Shown piece after piece: positions 1 to 5,490 of a DNA stretch of 11,501 nucleotides (position 1 is its first letter; every line of letters begins with the position of its first letter). The notes beneath the pieces were generated by a model that was not told the origin of the DNA, did no database searches, and saw only the letters and a program-made list of their open reading frames with translations. The translations under genes were made by a program, and so were the position numbers. Source of the DNA: an uncultured Collinsella sp. (GTDB lineage: Bacteria; Actinomycetota; Coriobacteriia; Coriobacteriales; Coriobacteriaceae); the NCBI GenBank assembly GCA_902493835.1, contig CABURG010000046.1, forward strand, positions 1-11,501, given 5' to 3'.

Positions 1-64
1 CGGTCGGCCCCATGCCGTCCTCCGTCGCCAGGAGGAAGAGCTCGACCTTCTCCCTGCTGTACAT
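1..64 (-). CDS. N-terminus of a probable IS transposase first ORF (partial, runs off left edge)
   Basis: Only the first 21 codons are visible, starting MYSREKVELFLLATEDGMG and leaving the window at position 1. The start is supported by a GGAGG ribosome site five bases upstream of the ATG. The position just inside an IS3-like terminus, and an N-terminus resembling the short helix-turn-helix first ORF of such elements, make a transposase component the best guess. No helix-turn-helix motif or catalytic residue is inside the window, so the product call rests mainly on context. Confidence 0.5.
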   Translation of the reverse strand, partial: MYSREKVELFLLATEDGMGPT

Positions 65-79
65 GCGAACCTCCAGTCC

Positions 80-96
80 GGACCGCCCCGCGGTCC
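80..96. repeat. Perfect 7-bp hairpin inside the IS end
   Basis: GGACCGC and GCGGTCC flank a CCC loop, with no mismatch. The hairpin lies between the putative IS terminus and the ribosome site of the leftward ORF. Hairpins at this position in insertion sequences can block translation of read-through transcripts from outside; that role is inferred here. Confidence 0.5.
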
Positions 97-111
97 AACT
101 TTCTGTCCGCA

Positions 112-305
112 CCCCCTTTGTCCTACTCTATCCCCATTTTTCACCGACACCAGTGAGGAATGTAGGGAACCGCGCCAAAAAACGAACGGGACGGCGCCCA
201 AAAAAGAGGCCCCAAGTGGGGCCTCTATATGGTGGAGATTATCTTGAAAGGCAGCGGACTACTCCGCACAGCGACACACGATCCTCGCGATGCTTTACGT
301 GTTTT
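112..305. other. Intergenic region between IS end and redox operon
   Basis: About 190 bp without a convincing gene. It holds the terminator at 200-225 and two similar A-rich stretches (GCGCCAAAAAACGA near 172 and GCGCCCAAAAAAGA near 195). A weak 5-bp hairpin lies near 252-265. No other signal was recognised. Confidence 0.5.
200..225 (-). terminator. Rho-independent terminator of the leftward redox operon
   Basis: A perfect 8-bp stem (GAGGCCCC/GGGGCCTC) with a 4-nt loop is followed, on the minus strand, by six Ts (positions 205-200). It lies about 80 bp beyond the stop codon of the TlpA-like lipoprotein gene and there is no matching T-tract on the plus strand, so it ends leftward transcription. 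Confidence 0.88.
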
Positions 306-1277
306 TTACTGCTCGCTATTCGCAATCGCCTGGTCGATAAGTTTGTTGAGTGCTGCGCGCTGCTCGGCGGAGCTGATGGCTCCCACGATGGGCTCCCCTA
401 CGATGTTGCCATTCTGATCGATGACATACGTTGTCGGGAACGAGAACAAATTTGACGTGAACTTACCGGCCTCGCTATCCGACTTGAACCAGATGTTCTT
501 ATACGTCACGCCCTTCTTGCTCAGCACGTCCTTGGCATCTGCAATCTCGCCCTTGTTGCCATCGAGCGTAAAGGAATTGACGCCCACGACCTGGCCGCCC
601 TTCTTGGCAAGCTCCTGATTCAGTTTCTCAAGATCGCCCAGCTCGCTCACGCACGGCTTGCAAGTGGTAAACCAGAAGTTCATGACGGTGACCTTGTTCT
701 TAGAGAACAGCTCGTCGCTGTTCACGTCGTTGCCATCCAGGTCCTTGCCCGTAAAGCTGGGGAACTTCGTCGCCTCGCTCGAAGCATTGGCACCAGCCGT
801 CATGCCAGCGGTCGAAGCGTCGACGCTCTCGCCTGCACTCGGCGTGCTTCCACAGCCGGGGAACTCCTTCTCCAGGCTCTCGAGCTTGTCCTCGATCTCC
901 TTGATCTGCTGTGCACCGGCCTTGAGCGTCTTGAGCTCATCCGCCGTGAACTCATCCTTGGCGCCGTCGATGGTCTTGAGCAGGAAATCGCCGTAATTGC
1001 TGCCGTCCTCAATCATTGCCGAGTCTTTATTTGCCGCATTGAATACCTTTTCCCACAGCGCGTTATCACTCGAAAAGATCTCGTTCTCCTTCTGCATGAG
1101 CTTCGCATACAGCTCGGCGGCCTCGTCGGCATTGGCCGGCTTCTGCGCAGTGAGTTCTGCGATCTTAGGATCGGAGCTCGCAGATTCGCTCGCATTGCCA
1201 CCAGGTGCCGAGCACGCCACAAGACACAAGGCCAGTACCGGCACCATAAACAGGGCCGCAATCTTAGAAAGCTTCAT
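306..1277 (-). CDS. TlpA/ResA-like thioredoxin-fold lipoprotein
   Basis: Predicted extracytoplasmic thiol-disulfide redox lipoprotein of 323 residues. An N-terminal hydrophobic signal ends in the lipobox LVAC (Cys22), so the protein is probably lipid-anchored outside the membrane. Residues about 35-140 form a charged, helix-rich segment not found in a minimal TlpA domain. A Ser/Ala/Gly-rich linker follows, then a redoxin domain from about 170. The active site is FWFTTCKPC (CxxC at 206-209) and the cis-proline loop is SFPTTYVID (Pro281). A lone cysteine (142) precedes the linker. An in-frame ATG six bases upstream (1283) is only one base from the GGAGG ribosome site, whereas the ATG at 1277 has seven-base spacing, so 1277 is preferred. 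It is the last gene of a leftward operon, 29 bp after the 4Fe-4S membrane protein gene. That protein may supply its electrons, which is an inference from gene order. The exact substrate is unknown. Confidence 0.9.
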   Translation of the reverse strand: MKLSKIAALFMVPVLALCLVACSAPGGNASESASSDPKIAELTAQKPANADEAAELYAKLMQKENEIFSSDNALWEKVFNAANKDSAMIEDGSNYGDFLLKTIDGAKDEFTADELKTLKAGAQQIKEIEDKLESLEKEFPGCGSTPSAGESVDASTAGMTAGANASSEATKFPSFTGKDLDGNDVNSDELFSKNKVTVMNFWFTTCKPCVSELGDLEKLNQELAKKGGQVVGVNSFTLDGNKGEIADAKDVLSKKGVTYKNIWFKSDSEAGKFTSNLFSFPTTYVIDQNGNIVGEPIVGAISSAEQRAALNKLIDQAIANSEQ

Positions 1278-1306
1278 GGTCATTCCTCCGTTTTGTCGAA
1301 GCTTGT

Positions 1307-2209
1307 TTACTTTTTATCGGCGGTCAAGGGAGGCTTTTCCGCCGACACATCCAGGCCATAGCGATAGCTGATGGCATCGACGGGACAGGCCCCGATGCAC
1401 TTTCCGCACCGGATACATTCGGCATGATTGGGCGCGCGGACCACATCAACGTCCATCTGACAAACCTTTGAGCACTTGCCGCACGAGACGCATTTGCATG
1501 CATCGACCCGGATCCCCAATAGGGACACCTTATTCATGAGCGCATAGAATGCGCCGAGTGGACAAATCCATTTGCAGAAGGGGCGGTAGAACAAAACGCT
1601 CAGCACTACCACGGCAATGAGAACTGCAAGTTTCCAAGTAAAGAGATGTCCCAACGCAGATCGAATGCCGGCATTGGCAATGGCCAGCGGAATGGCACCC
1701 TCGAGCACGCCCTGCGGACAGATGTACTTACAAAAGAACGGGTCGCCCATGCCCACGTCGTTAACCACCAAGACGGGCAGCAGCACCACGGCAAACAGCA
1801 GCACGACGTACTTGATGTACGTGAGCGGCTTGAGCTTTTTCGTGGAGAACTTTTTGCCGGGAATCTTATGGAGCAGCTCCTGCAGCCAGCCAAACGGGCA
1901 CAAAAACCCGCATACAAAGCGTCCCAGCAGCACGCCGAGCAAAATGAGCGTACCGGTGACGTAGTAGGAGAAGTTAAACTTAGATGAACCCACCACCGAC
2001 TGGAACGACCCGATGGGGCACGCACCCGATGCCGCGGGGCACGAATAGCAATTAAGTCCAGGTACGCAGACTGTTTTTCCCGCGCCCTGATAGATGCCGC
2101 CTTTGGCAAAGTTTGGCAGGTGAATATTGGTGACCAGCGTCGCCGCCGCCTGAATGAATCCGCGAAATCGGGCCAAAACATGCGACGCAGTGTTTTCTCT
2201 TTTATCCAA
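1307..2209 (-). CDS. NapH-like polytopic membrane 4Fe-4S protein
   Basis: Membrane iron-sulfur protein of about 300 residues, likely carrying electrons across or along the membrane. In order it shows a cysteine cluster CVPGLNCYSCP...ACP (Cys48, 54, 57, 64), a membrane segment (about 80-100) leading into CGFLCP, and a second membrane segment (about 130-150). Then come CKYICP, a third membrane segment (about 193-208) and CKWICP. The C-terminus has two ferredoxin-type motifs, CVSCGKCSKVC and CIRCGKCIGACP. The CxxxCP motifs after membrane helices are typical of NapH/NosR-type proteins. The likely start is the TTG at 2209, which overlaps the end of the upstream CXXC peptide gene by 8 bp and has GGAG ten bases upstream. 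An open frame to 2281 exists but would run through the peptide gene. Followed 29 bp later by the TlpA-like gene. The function as electron donor to that lipoprotein is inferred. Confidence 0.87.
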   Translation of the reverse strand: MDKRENTASHVLARFRGFIQAAATLVTNIHLPNFAKGGIYQGAGKTVCVPGLNCYSCPAASGACPIGSFQSVVGSSKFNFSYYVTGTLILLGVLLGRFVCGFLCPFGWLQELLHKIPGKKFSTKKLKPLTYIKYVVLLFAVVLLPVLVVNDVGMGDPFFCKYICPQGVLEGAIPLAIANAGIRSALGHLFTWKLAVLIAVVVLSVLFYRPFCKWICPLGAFYALMNKVSLLGIRVDACKCVSCGKCSKVCQMDVDVVRAPNHAECIRCGKCIGACPVDAISYRYGLDVSAEKPPLTADKK

Positions 2210-2348
2210 TTCCGATACACTCCAAGCACAGCCTAATCGCTTTGGCCAGCACGGCATCCGCCTCGCCACGCATAACACCAAAGCACACCATGGTAATTCC
2301 GACGATCAACAAAGCGACCTGTACCATGGGTTTTACCGCTTTGAACAA
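2202..2348 (-). CDS. CD1871A-family CXXC-motif small membrane peptide
   Basis: A 48-residue peptide that a standard ORF search misses. One hydrophobic segment (about residues 8-25, VQVALLIVGITMVCFGV) is followed by an RGEADAV...KAI stretch. It ends in the hallmark C-terminus LCLECIGIG, with the CxxC at residues 41-44. I recognise this ending as that of the CD1871A family, small proteins encoded beside 4Fe-4S membrane proteins and TlpA-like redoxins; this is from memory, not a search. The start is a TTG at 2348 with AAAGGAG eight bases upstream. An in-frame GTG nine bases upstream overlaps that ribosome site, so it is unlikely. It is the first gene of the leftward redox operon, and its last 8 bp overlap the proposed start of the 4Fe-4S gene, which suggests coupled translation. 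The CxxC sits after the membrane segment and may exchange thiols or bind metal; neither is demonstrated. Confidence 0.8.
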   Translation of the reverse strand: MFKAVKPMVQVALLIVGITMVCFGVMRGEADAVLAKAIRLCLECIGIG

Positions 2349-2372
2349 CCTGACCACTCCTTTCGTTACGCA

Positions 2373-2399
2373 ACCATTGAACCATATCGACCATAAAAT
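2373..2399 (+). promoter_or_regulatory. Candidate regulator-binding repeats and -10 box for the two-component operon
   Basis: Three copies of ACCAT (2373, 2381, 2390), spaced 8 and 9 bp, lead into TAAAAT (2394-2399), a 5/6 match to a -10 box. No good -35 is at the right distance, so activation by a bound regulator is plausible. The repeats overlap the leftward promoter, so one protein could affect both directions. Direct repeats are typical of OmpR-family sites, though usually at 10-11 bp spacing. Confidence 0.33.
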
Positions 2400-2408
2400 C
2401 CGTGTTAA
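2381..2408 (-). promoter_or_regulatory. Candidate promoter of the leftward redox operon
   Basis: On the minus strand, TTAACA (2408-2403) and TATGGT (2386-2381) are separated by 16 bp. They match the vegetative -35 and -10 consensus at 5/6 and 4/6 positions. The predicted start near 2374 leaves a leader of about 25 nt to the TTG start at 2348, containing AAAGGAG. The match is by eye. Confidence 0.42.
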
Positions 2409-2438
2409 GCGCGATTTGAAATGTGCAAGGAGACTGTT

Positions 2439-3113
2439 ATGCGTATTTTGATCGTCGAAGACGAGCGAGCACTGTGCGATGCAATCGCACGCAGCTTGCG
2501 AAACTTGGCGTACAGCGTCGACTACTGTCACGACGGACAGGAGGCGCTCGACCTACTGGACATTGAGGCCTTCGACCTCGTAGTACTCGACCTCAACCTT
2601 CCCCGTATCGACGGCATGACCGTGCTCAGGGAACTTAGGAAAACCGACTGCGAGACCAAGGTACTGATTCTGTCCGCGCGTGGCGAAGTATCCGATAAAG
2701 TCGCCGGACTCGATGCCGGCGCCAACGATTACCTCACCAAGCCGTTTCATCTGGACGAGCTTGCGGCAAGGATCCGCAGCCTTACCCTCAGACGCTTTAC
2801 ACAAAGCGACATAGTTTTAACCTGCGGAAAGCTCCGCTTTGACGCCAAGGCGCGCATCGCCTCCGTGGACAGCGAGGCTTTATCTCTTACGCGCAAGGAA
2901 ACGGGAATCTTGGAATACCTGATGCTTAATCAGGGGCGTCCGGTAAGCCAAGAGGAGCTTATCGAGCACGTTTGGGATAGCAGCGTGAACAGCTTTAGCA
3001 ACGCAATCCGCGTTCACATCTCGTCACTCCGCAAAAAGCTACGCAGCGCTTTGGGATACGACCCGATTCGCAATCGGATTGGAGAGGGCTACGTTATGGA
3101 GGATGGCGAATGA
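2439..3113 (+). CDS. OmpR/PhoB-family response regulator
   Basis: A 224-residue DNA-binding response regulator. The receiver domain (about 1-120) has the acidic pair Glu7-Asp8, the phospho-acceptor Asp51 in VLDLNLP, Ser79 in LILSA, and Lys101 in LTKPF. The C-terminal winged helix (about 125-224) has the family features LTRKETGILEYLMLNQGRPVS and SNAIRVHISSLRKKL. The preferred start is the ATG at 2439, six bases after AAGGAG; an in-frame ATG at 2421 lies upstream of that ribosome site. The stop overlaps the kinase start by four bases (ATGA), so the two are a coupled pair. It is divergent from the redox operon across a 90-bp gap, and that operon is its most likely target besides its own promoter. 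The signal is unknown. Confidence 0.95.
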   Translation: MRILIVEDERALCDAIARSLRNLAYSVDYCHDGQEALDLLDIEAFDLVVLDLNLPRIDGMTVLRELRKTDCETKVLILSARGEVSDKVAGLDAGANDYLTKPFHLDELAARIRSLTLRRFTQSDIVLTCGKLRFDAKARIASVDSEALSLTRKETGILEYLMLNQGRPVSQEELIEHVWDSSVNSFSNAIRVHISSLRKKLRSALGYDPIRNRIGEGYVMEDGE

Positions 3114-4261
3114 AAGGGCTTTCGCTGCAATGGCGCATAACGATTATGACGGCACTGCTGACGTGTGCAGCATGCGTGCTGACAAACTGCCTGGTCGGCT
3201 ATACGGGCATGCGCTACATGGATGCCATCGGCAGTAACATCTCGGCCTTTAACGCAACCGGCGAAGATTCGCCCCAGGCGTTCGACCCAACGAAAGCGAC
3301 CCCCGATGACAAGGTCACGATCGTCGTAAACGACGCACAGGAGTCTTTTGGCACGACAACCTGGTACATCACGGCTGGAGTCACACTCCTTGGCGGCGTG
3401 CTGACATACTTTGTGAGCGGCCGTGCGCTCAAACCGCTACGGGATTTTGCAGCCCAGGTTGAGCGTGTGCAGCCTGACAACCTAAGCGAAATCAGACTCA
3501 GTGAAGATGTGCCCACCGAGCTACAACAATGCAGCGCCTCTTTCAACGACATGATCGCCCGTCTTGGCGAAGGGTTCTCTGCACAGCGTCAGTTTACCGG
3601 CAACGCCGCACACGAGCTGCGCACCCCGCTCGCCCTTATGCAAGCACAGATTGAACTATTCATCTCCGAGCACTCCGGTCTGCAATCCGAAACAGCCGAG
3701 CTGCTCGGCCTGCTACAAGAACAAACCGAGCGCATGTCTCGAATGACCAAGGTATTGCTTGAGATGAGTGAGCTCCGCAGCGTTCCTTGCGAGGACGATG
3801 TTGAACTCGGCCCCCTGTCCGAAGAGGTCCTCACCGACCTTGCGCCACTTGCCGAAAATAAGGGCATAGCCCTCAATTGTGCTGGAGACGCTTTAGTAAT
3901 CGGGGGCGACACGCTCCTCTATCGGCTGGTGTTTAACCTGGTCGAAAATGCCATCCGTTACAGCCGCCCCGACTCGACTGTCAGCGTCTCCATCAGCGAC
4001 AGCGACAGCCACGTGCTCCTGCGAGTCAAAGATGAGGGCCCGGGAATACCCAAGCAGTACCGAGAGAGCATCTTCCAACCGTTCTTTCGCCTGGATAAAT
4101 CCCGCAGCAGGGCATACGGCGGCGCAGGACTCGGACTAGCGCTCGTTTGGGAGATTGCAGCGCTTCACGGTGGCACGGTAGAGGTCGAAGCAAGTTCCGA
4201 GAACGGGACCACCATGCTCGCAAGCCTTCCAAAACGATCCGTAGCGTTAACCGAACAGTAA
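3110..4261 (+). CDS. Membrane sensor histidine kinase, partner of the upstream response regulator
   Basis: A 383-residue sensor kinase. Membrane helix one (about 10-32) and helix two (about 85-103) enclose a short extracytoplasmic loop of about 50 residues, which is little room for a large ligand-binding fold. A HAMP region (about 104-155) follows. The dimerisation/phospho-acceptor motif is FTGNAAHELRTPLALMQAQ with His168. The catalytic domain has the N box LVENAIRYSRP (Asn280), the G1 box DEGPGIP (308-314) and the G2 box GGAGLGLAL (337-345). Length and order are those of a standard OmpR-partner kinase. The start overlaps the regulator stop. No T-tract terminator is seen after its stop, and the next gene follows 67 bp later on the same strand. 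Three cysteines (19, 22, 27) in the first membrane helix are notable given the thiol-redox operon next door, but redox sensing is only a guess. Confidence 0.95.
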   Translation: MKGLSLQWRITIMTALLTCAACVLTNCLVGYTGMRYMDAIGSNISAFNATGEDSPQAFDPTKATPDDKVTIVVNDAQESFGTTTWYITAGVTLLGGVLTYFVSGRALKPLRDFAAQVERVQPDNLSEIRLSEDVPTELQQCSASFNDMIARLGEGFSAQRQFTGNAAHELRTPLALMQAQIELFISEHSGLQSETAELLGLLQEQTERMSRMTKVLLEMSELRSVPCEDDVELGPLSEEVLTDLAPLAENKGIALNCAGDALVIGGDTLLYRLVFNLVENAIRYSRPDSTVSVSISDSDSHVLLRVKDEGPGIPKQYRESIFQPFFRLDKSRSRAYGGAGLGLALVWEIAALHGGTVEVEASSENGTTMLASLPKRSVALTEQ

Positions 4262-4288
4262 AACGAAAGGGGTCCCGAGCAACAGGGG

Positions 4289-4294
4289 TACAAT
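4289..4294 (+). promoter_or_regulatory. Possible -10 box for the LuxR-type regulator gene
   Basis: TACAAT matches the -10 consensus at 5/6 positions and lies 34 bp upstream of the preferred ATG at 4329. No recognisable -35 is found 16-18 bp upstream, so the call is weak. The gene may also be read from the kinase operon. Confidence 0.25.
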
Positions 4295-4328
4295 TGCTGC
4301 ATTGTTGCCAGCTGTTGGGAGATGGAAG

Positions 4329-5333
4329 ATGGACTGCGATGGCTACCCATGCGTTCCCATGCCGTTGATGTGCACCGCCTTTGTGCCGGGGCAGATTGAC
4401 GCTGCGGTTGCAGGCATTTCCGACCCCGATTCGCGCGCCATCGCCACGGCAGAAGCGCTGTACTTTCGCGGACAGGCCACCCTCGCTGCCAAGACGGCAC
4501 GACCCTATCTTGACGCCACCGACCCCGCACTGCGCTATTCCGCATGCCTTATCTGCGGATATGCCAGTCTGTCGCTCAACCGTATCGCCGATGCCCGCCG
4601 TTGCCTTGCGGGCATCCTCGATACGCCAGCTGACGAGGAATCGTCCGCCGTCCACGCCACGCATATCCTGTTCGCCTCCGCCGCGAGCGTCCTGCTGCAC
4701 TTGCCTTCCCCGTATTCCGCCGAAGAGTTTTATCCGCTTGCGGCGCATCTGCCCGAAGGCCTGCGCCTGTTCGCCAGCTACGTGATGGCACATGCCCTGT
4801 ACCTGCGCGGCGAATATGGCCGCAGTCTGGGCATGGCGGAATACGCCCTGATCATGAAACAGGGAAGTTATCCCATCTCGGAGCTGTTCCTGCACCTGTC
4901 GGCTTCCATGGCCTGCATGAGCCTCAAAGACGTCGACGCCGCAAAGGCACACTTCGGAGCCGCTTGGGACATTGCGCGTCCCGACGGCCTTATCGAACTC
5001 ATCGGCGAGCACCACGGCCTTTTGCAGGGGCTTATCGAGGCGTGCCTAAAAACGCAATACCCTGACGATTTCGCACGCATCATCGAAATCACGTACCGCT
5101 TCAGCTACGGCTGGCGGCGCATCCACAACCCCGATTCGGGCGAGGACGTGGCCGACGATCTAACGACCACGGAGTTCACCATGGCCATGCTCGCCTGTCG
5201 CGGGTGGACCAACGCCGAAATCGCACGCCATATGGGAGTATCGCCGGGCACCGTCAAAAACCGCCTATCAGGAGTGTATGCCAAGCTTGGTATCGGAACT
5301 CGCGCCGAGCTGGTTGCCCACATGTTGCGCTAG
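4329..5333 (+). CDS. LuxR-type helix-turn-helix transcriptional regulator
   Basis: A 334-residue protein with a C-terminal LuxR/GerE-type DNA-binding domain (about 277-334). The recognisable core is TTTEFTMAMLACRGWTNAEIARHMGVSPGTVKNRLSGVYAKLGIGTRAELVAHML. It is given here in full only as the fold marker WTNAEIARHMGVSPGTVKNR. The N-terminal 270 residues are Ala/Leu-rich and helical with repeated YA..L / A..AL spacing, like tetratricopeptide-type helical repeats; no receiver domain is seen. The ATG at 4329 is preferred because GGGAG lies seven bases upstream; an in-frame TTG at 4302 lacks such a site. The gene sits 157 bp upstream of the giant surface protein gene on the same strand, and such regulators often lie beside genes they control. 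Control of the surface protein is an inference. Confidence 0.85.
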   Translation: MDCDGYPCVPMPLMCTAFVPGQIDAAVAGISDPDSRAIATAEALYFRGQATLAAKTARPYLDATDPALRYSACLICGYASLSLNRIADARRCLAGILDTPADEESSAVHATHILFASAASVLLHLPSPYSAEEFYPLAAHLPEGLRLFASYVMAHALYLRGEYGRSLGMAEYALIMKQGSYPISELFLHLSASMACMSLKDVDAAKAHFGAAWDIARPDGLIELIGEHHGLLQGLIEACLKTQYPDDFARIIEITYRFSYGWRRIHNPDSGEDVADDLTTTEFTMAMLACRGWTNAEIARHMGVSPGTVKNRLSGVYAKLGIGTRAELVAHMLR

Positions 5334-5354
5334 CGGTCAGACTGCCCGATGTAT

Positions 5355-5384
5355 CGAAAGCGCTCCGGGGGCTTAGCGCTTTCG
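5355..5384 (+). terminator. Strong hairpin after the LuxR-type gene, lacking a T-tract
   Basis: A perfect 10-bp stem (CGAAAGCGCT/AGCGCTTTCG) with a 10-nt loop starts 21 bp after the LuxR-type stop codon. No T-run follows on either strand, so it is not a textbook intrinsic terminator. It could be a weak terminator, an RNA-stabilising 3' end, or an attenuator for the surface protein gene downstream. Confidence 0.45.
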
Positions 5385-5390
5385 CGCGCT

Positions 5391-5460
5391 CAAATTGGAC
5401 ATTTTGGCCATCGAACGGCACTACCACCACGGGGCACCTTCTCGCAAAATTGGATTATTT
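5391..5460 (+). promoter_or_regulatory. Duplicated AAATTGGA motif upstream of the surface protein gene
   Basis: CAAATTGGACATTTT (5391-5405) and CAAAATTGGATTATTT (5445-5460) are two similar AT-rich blocks in GC-rich surroundings, about 54 bp apart. The first is also an imperfect dyad. They lie between the hairpin and the ATG at 5491, where a regulator site or promoter would be expected. No clear -35/-10 pair could be assigned. Confidence 0.3.
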
Positions 5461-5490
5461 CCTCCGATATTTGCGGGATGGGAGCCCAAA

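Larger units (their letters stand above)
1..111 (-). mobile_element. 5' end of a probable IS3-family insertion sequence (cut by window edge)
   Basis: Read leftward, the sequence from about 111 begins TGCGGACAGAAAGTTGGACC. This has the TG terminal dinucleotide and the AAGTTGGAC core common at IS3-family ends. A perfect hairpin, a good ribosome site and an ATG follow at once. Only one end is in the window, so the partner inverted repeat, the target duplication and the family cannot be confirmed. The outer boundary at 110-111 is inferred from the terminal dinucleotide. Confidence 0.5.

Noticed and set aside
2210..2281. Upstream extension of the 4Fe-4S protein to the ATG at 2281
   Set aside because: It would run almost wholly inside the CXXC peptide gene in another frame; the added residues are not like a membrane protein N-terminus.
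4026..5015. Leftward open frame (about 329 codons) across the kinase end and the LuxR-type gene
   Set aside because: It crosses two recognised rightward genes and the intergenic gap, and its translation has no motif.
5355..5384. Possible riboswitch or tRNA-like structure after the LuxR-type gene
   Set aside because: It is a single simple stem with no conserved core or further pairing; a plain hairpin explains it.
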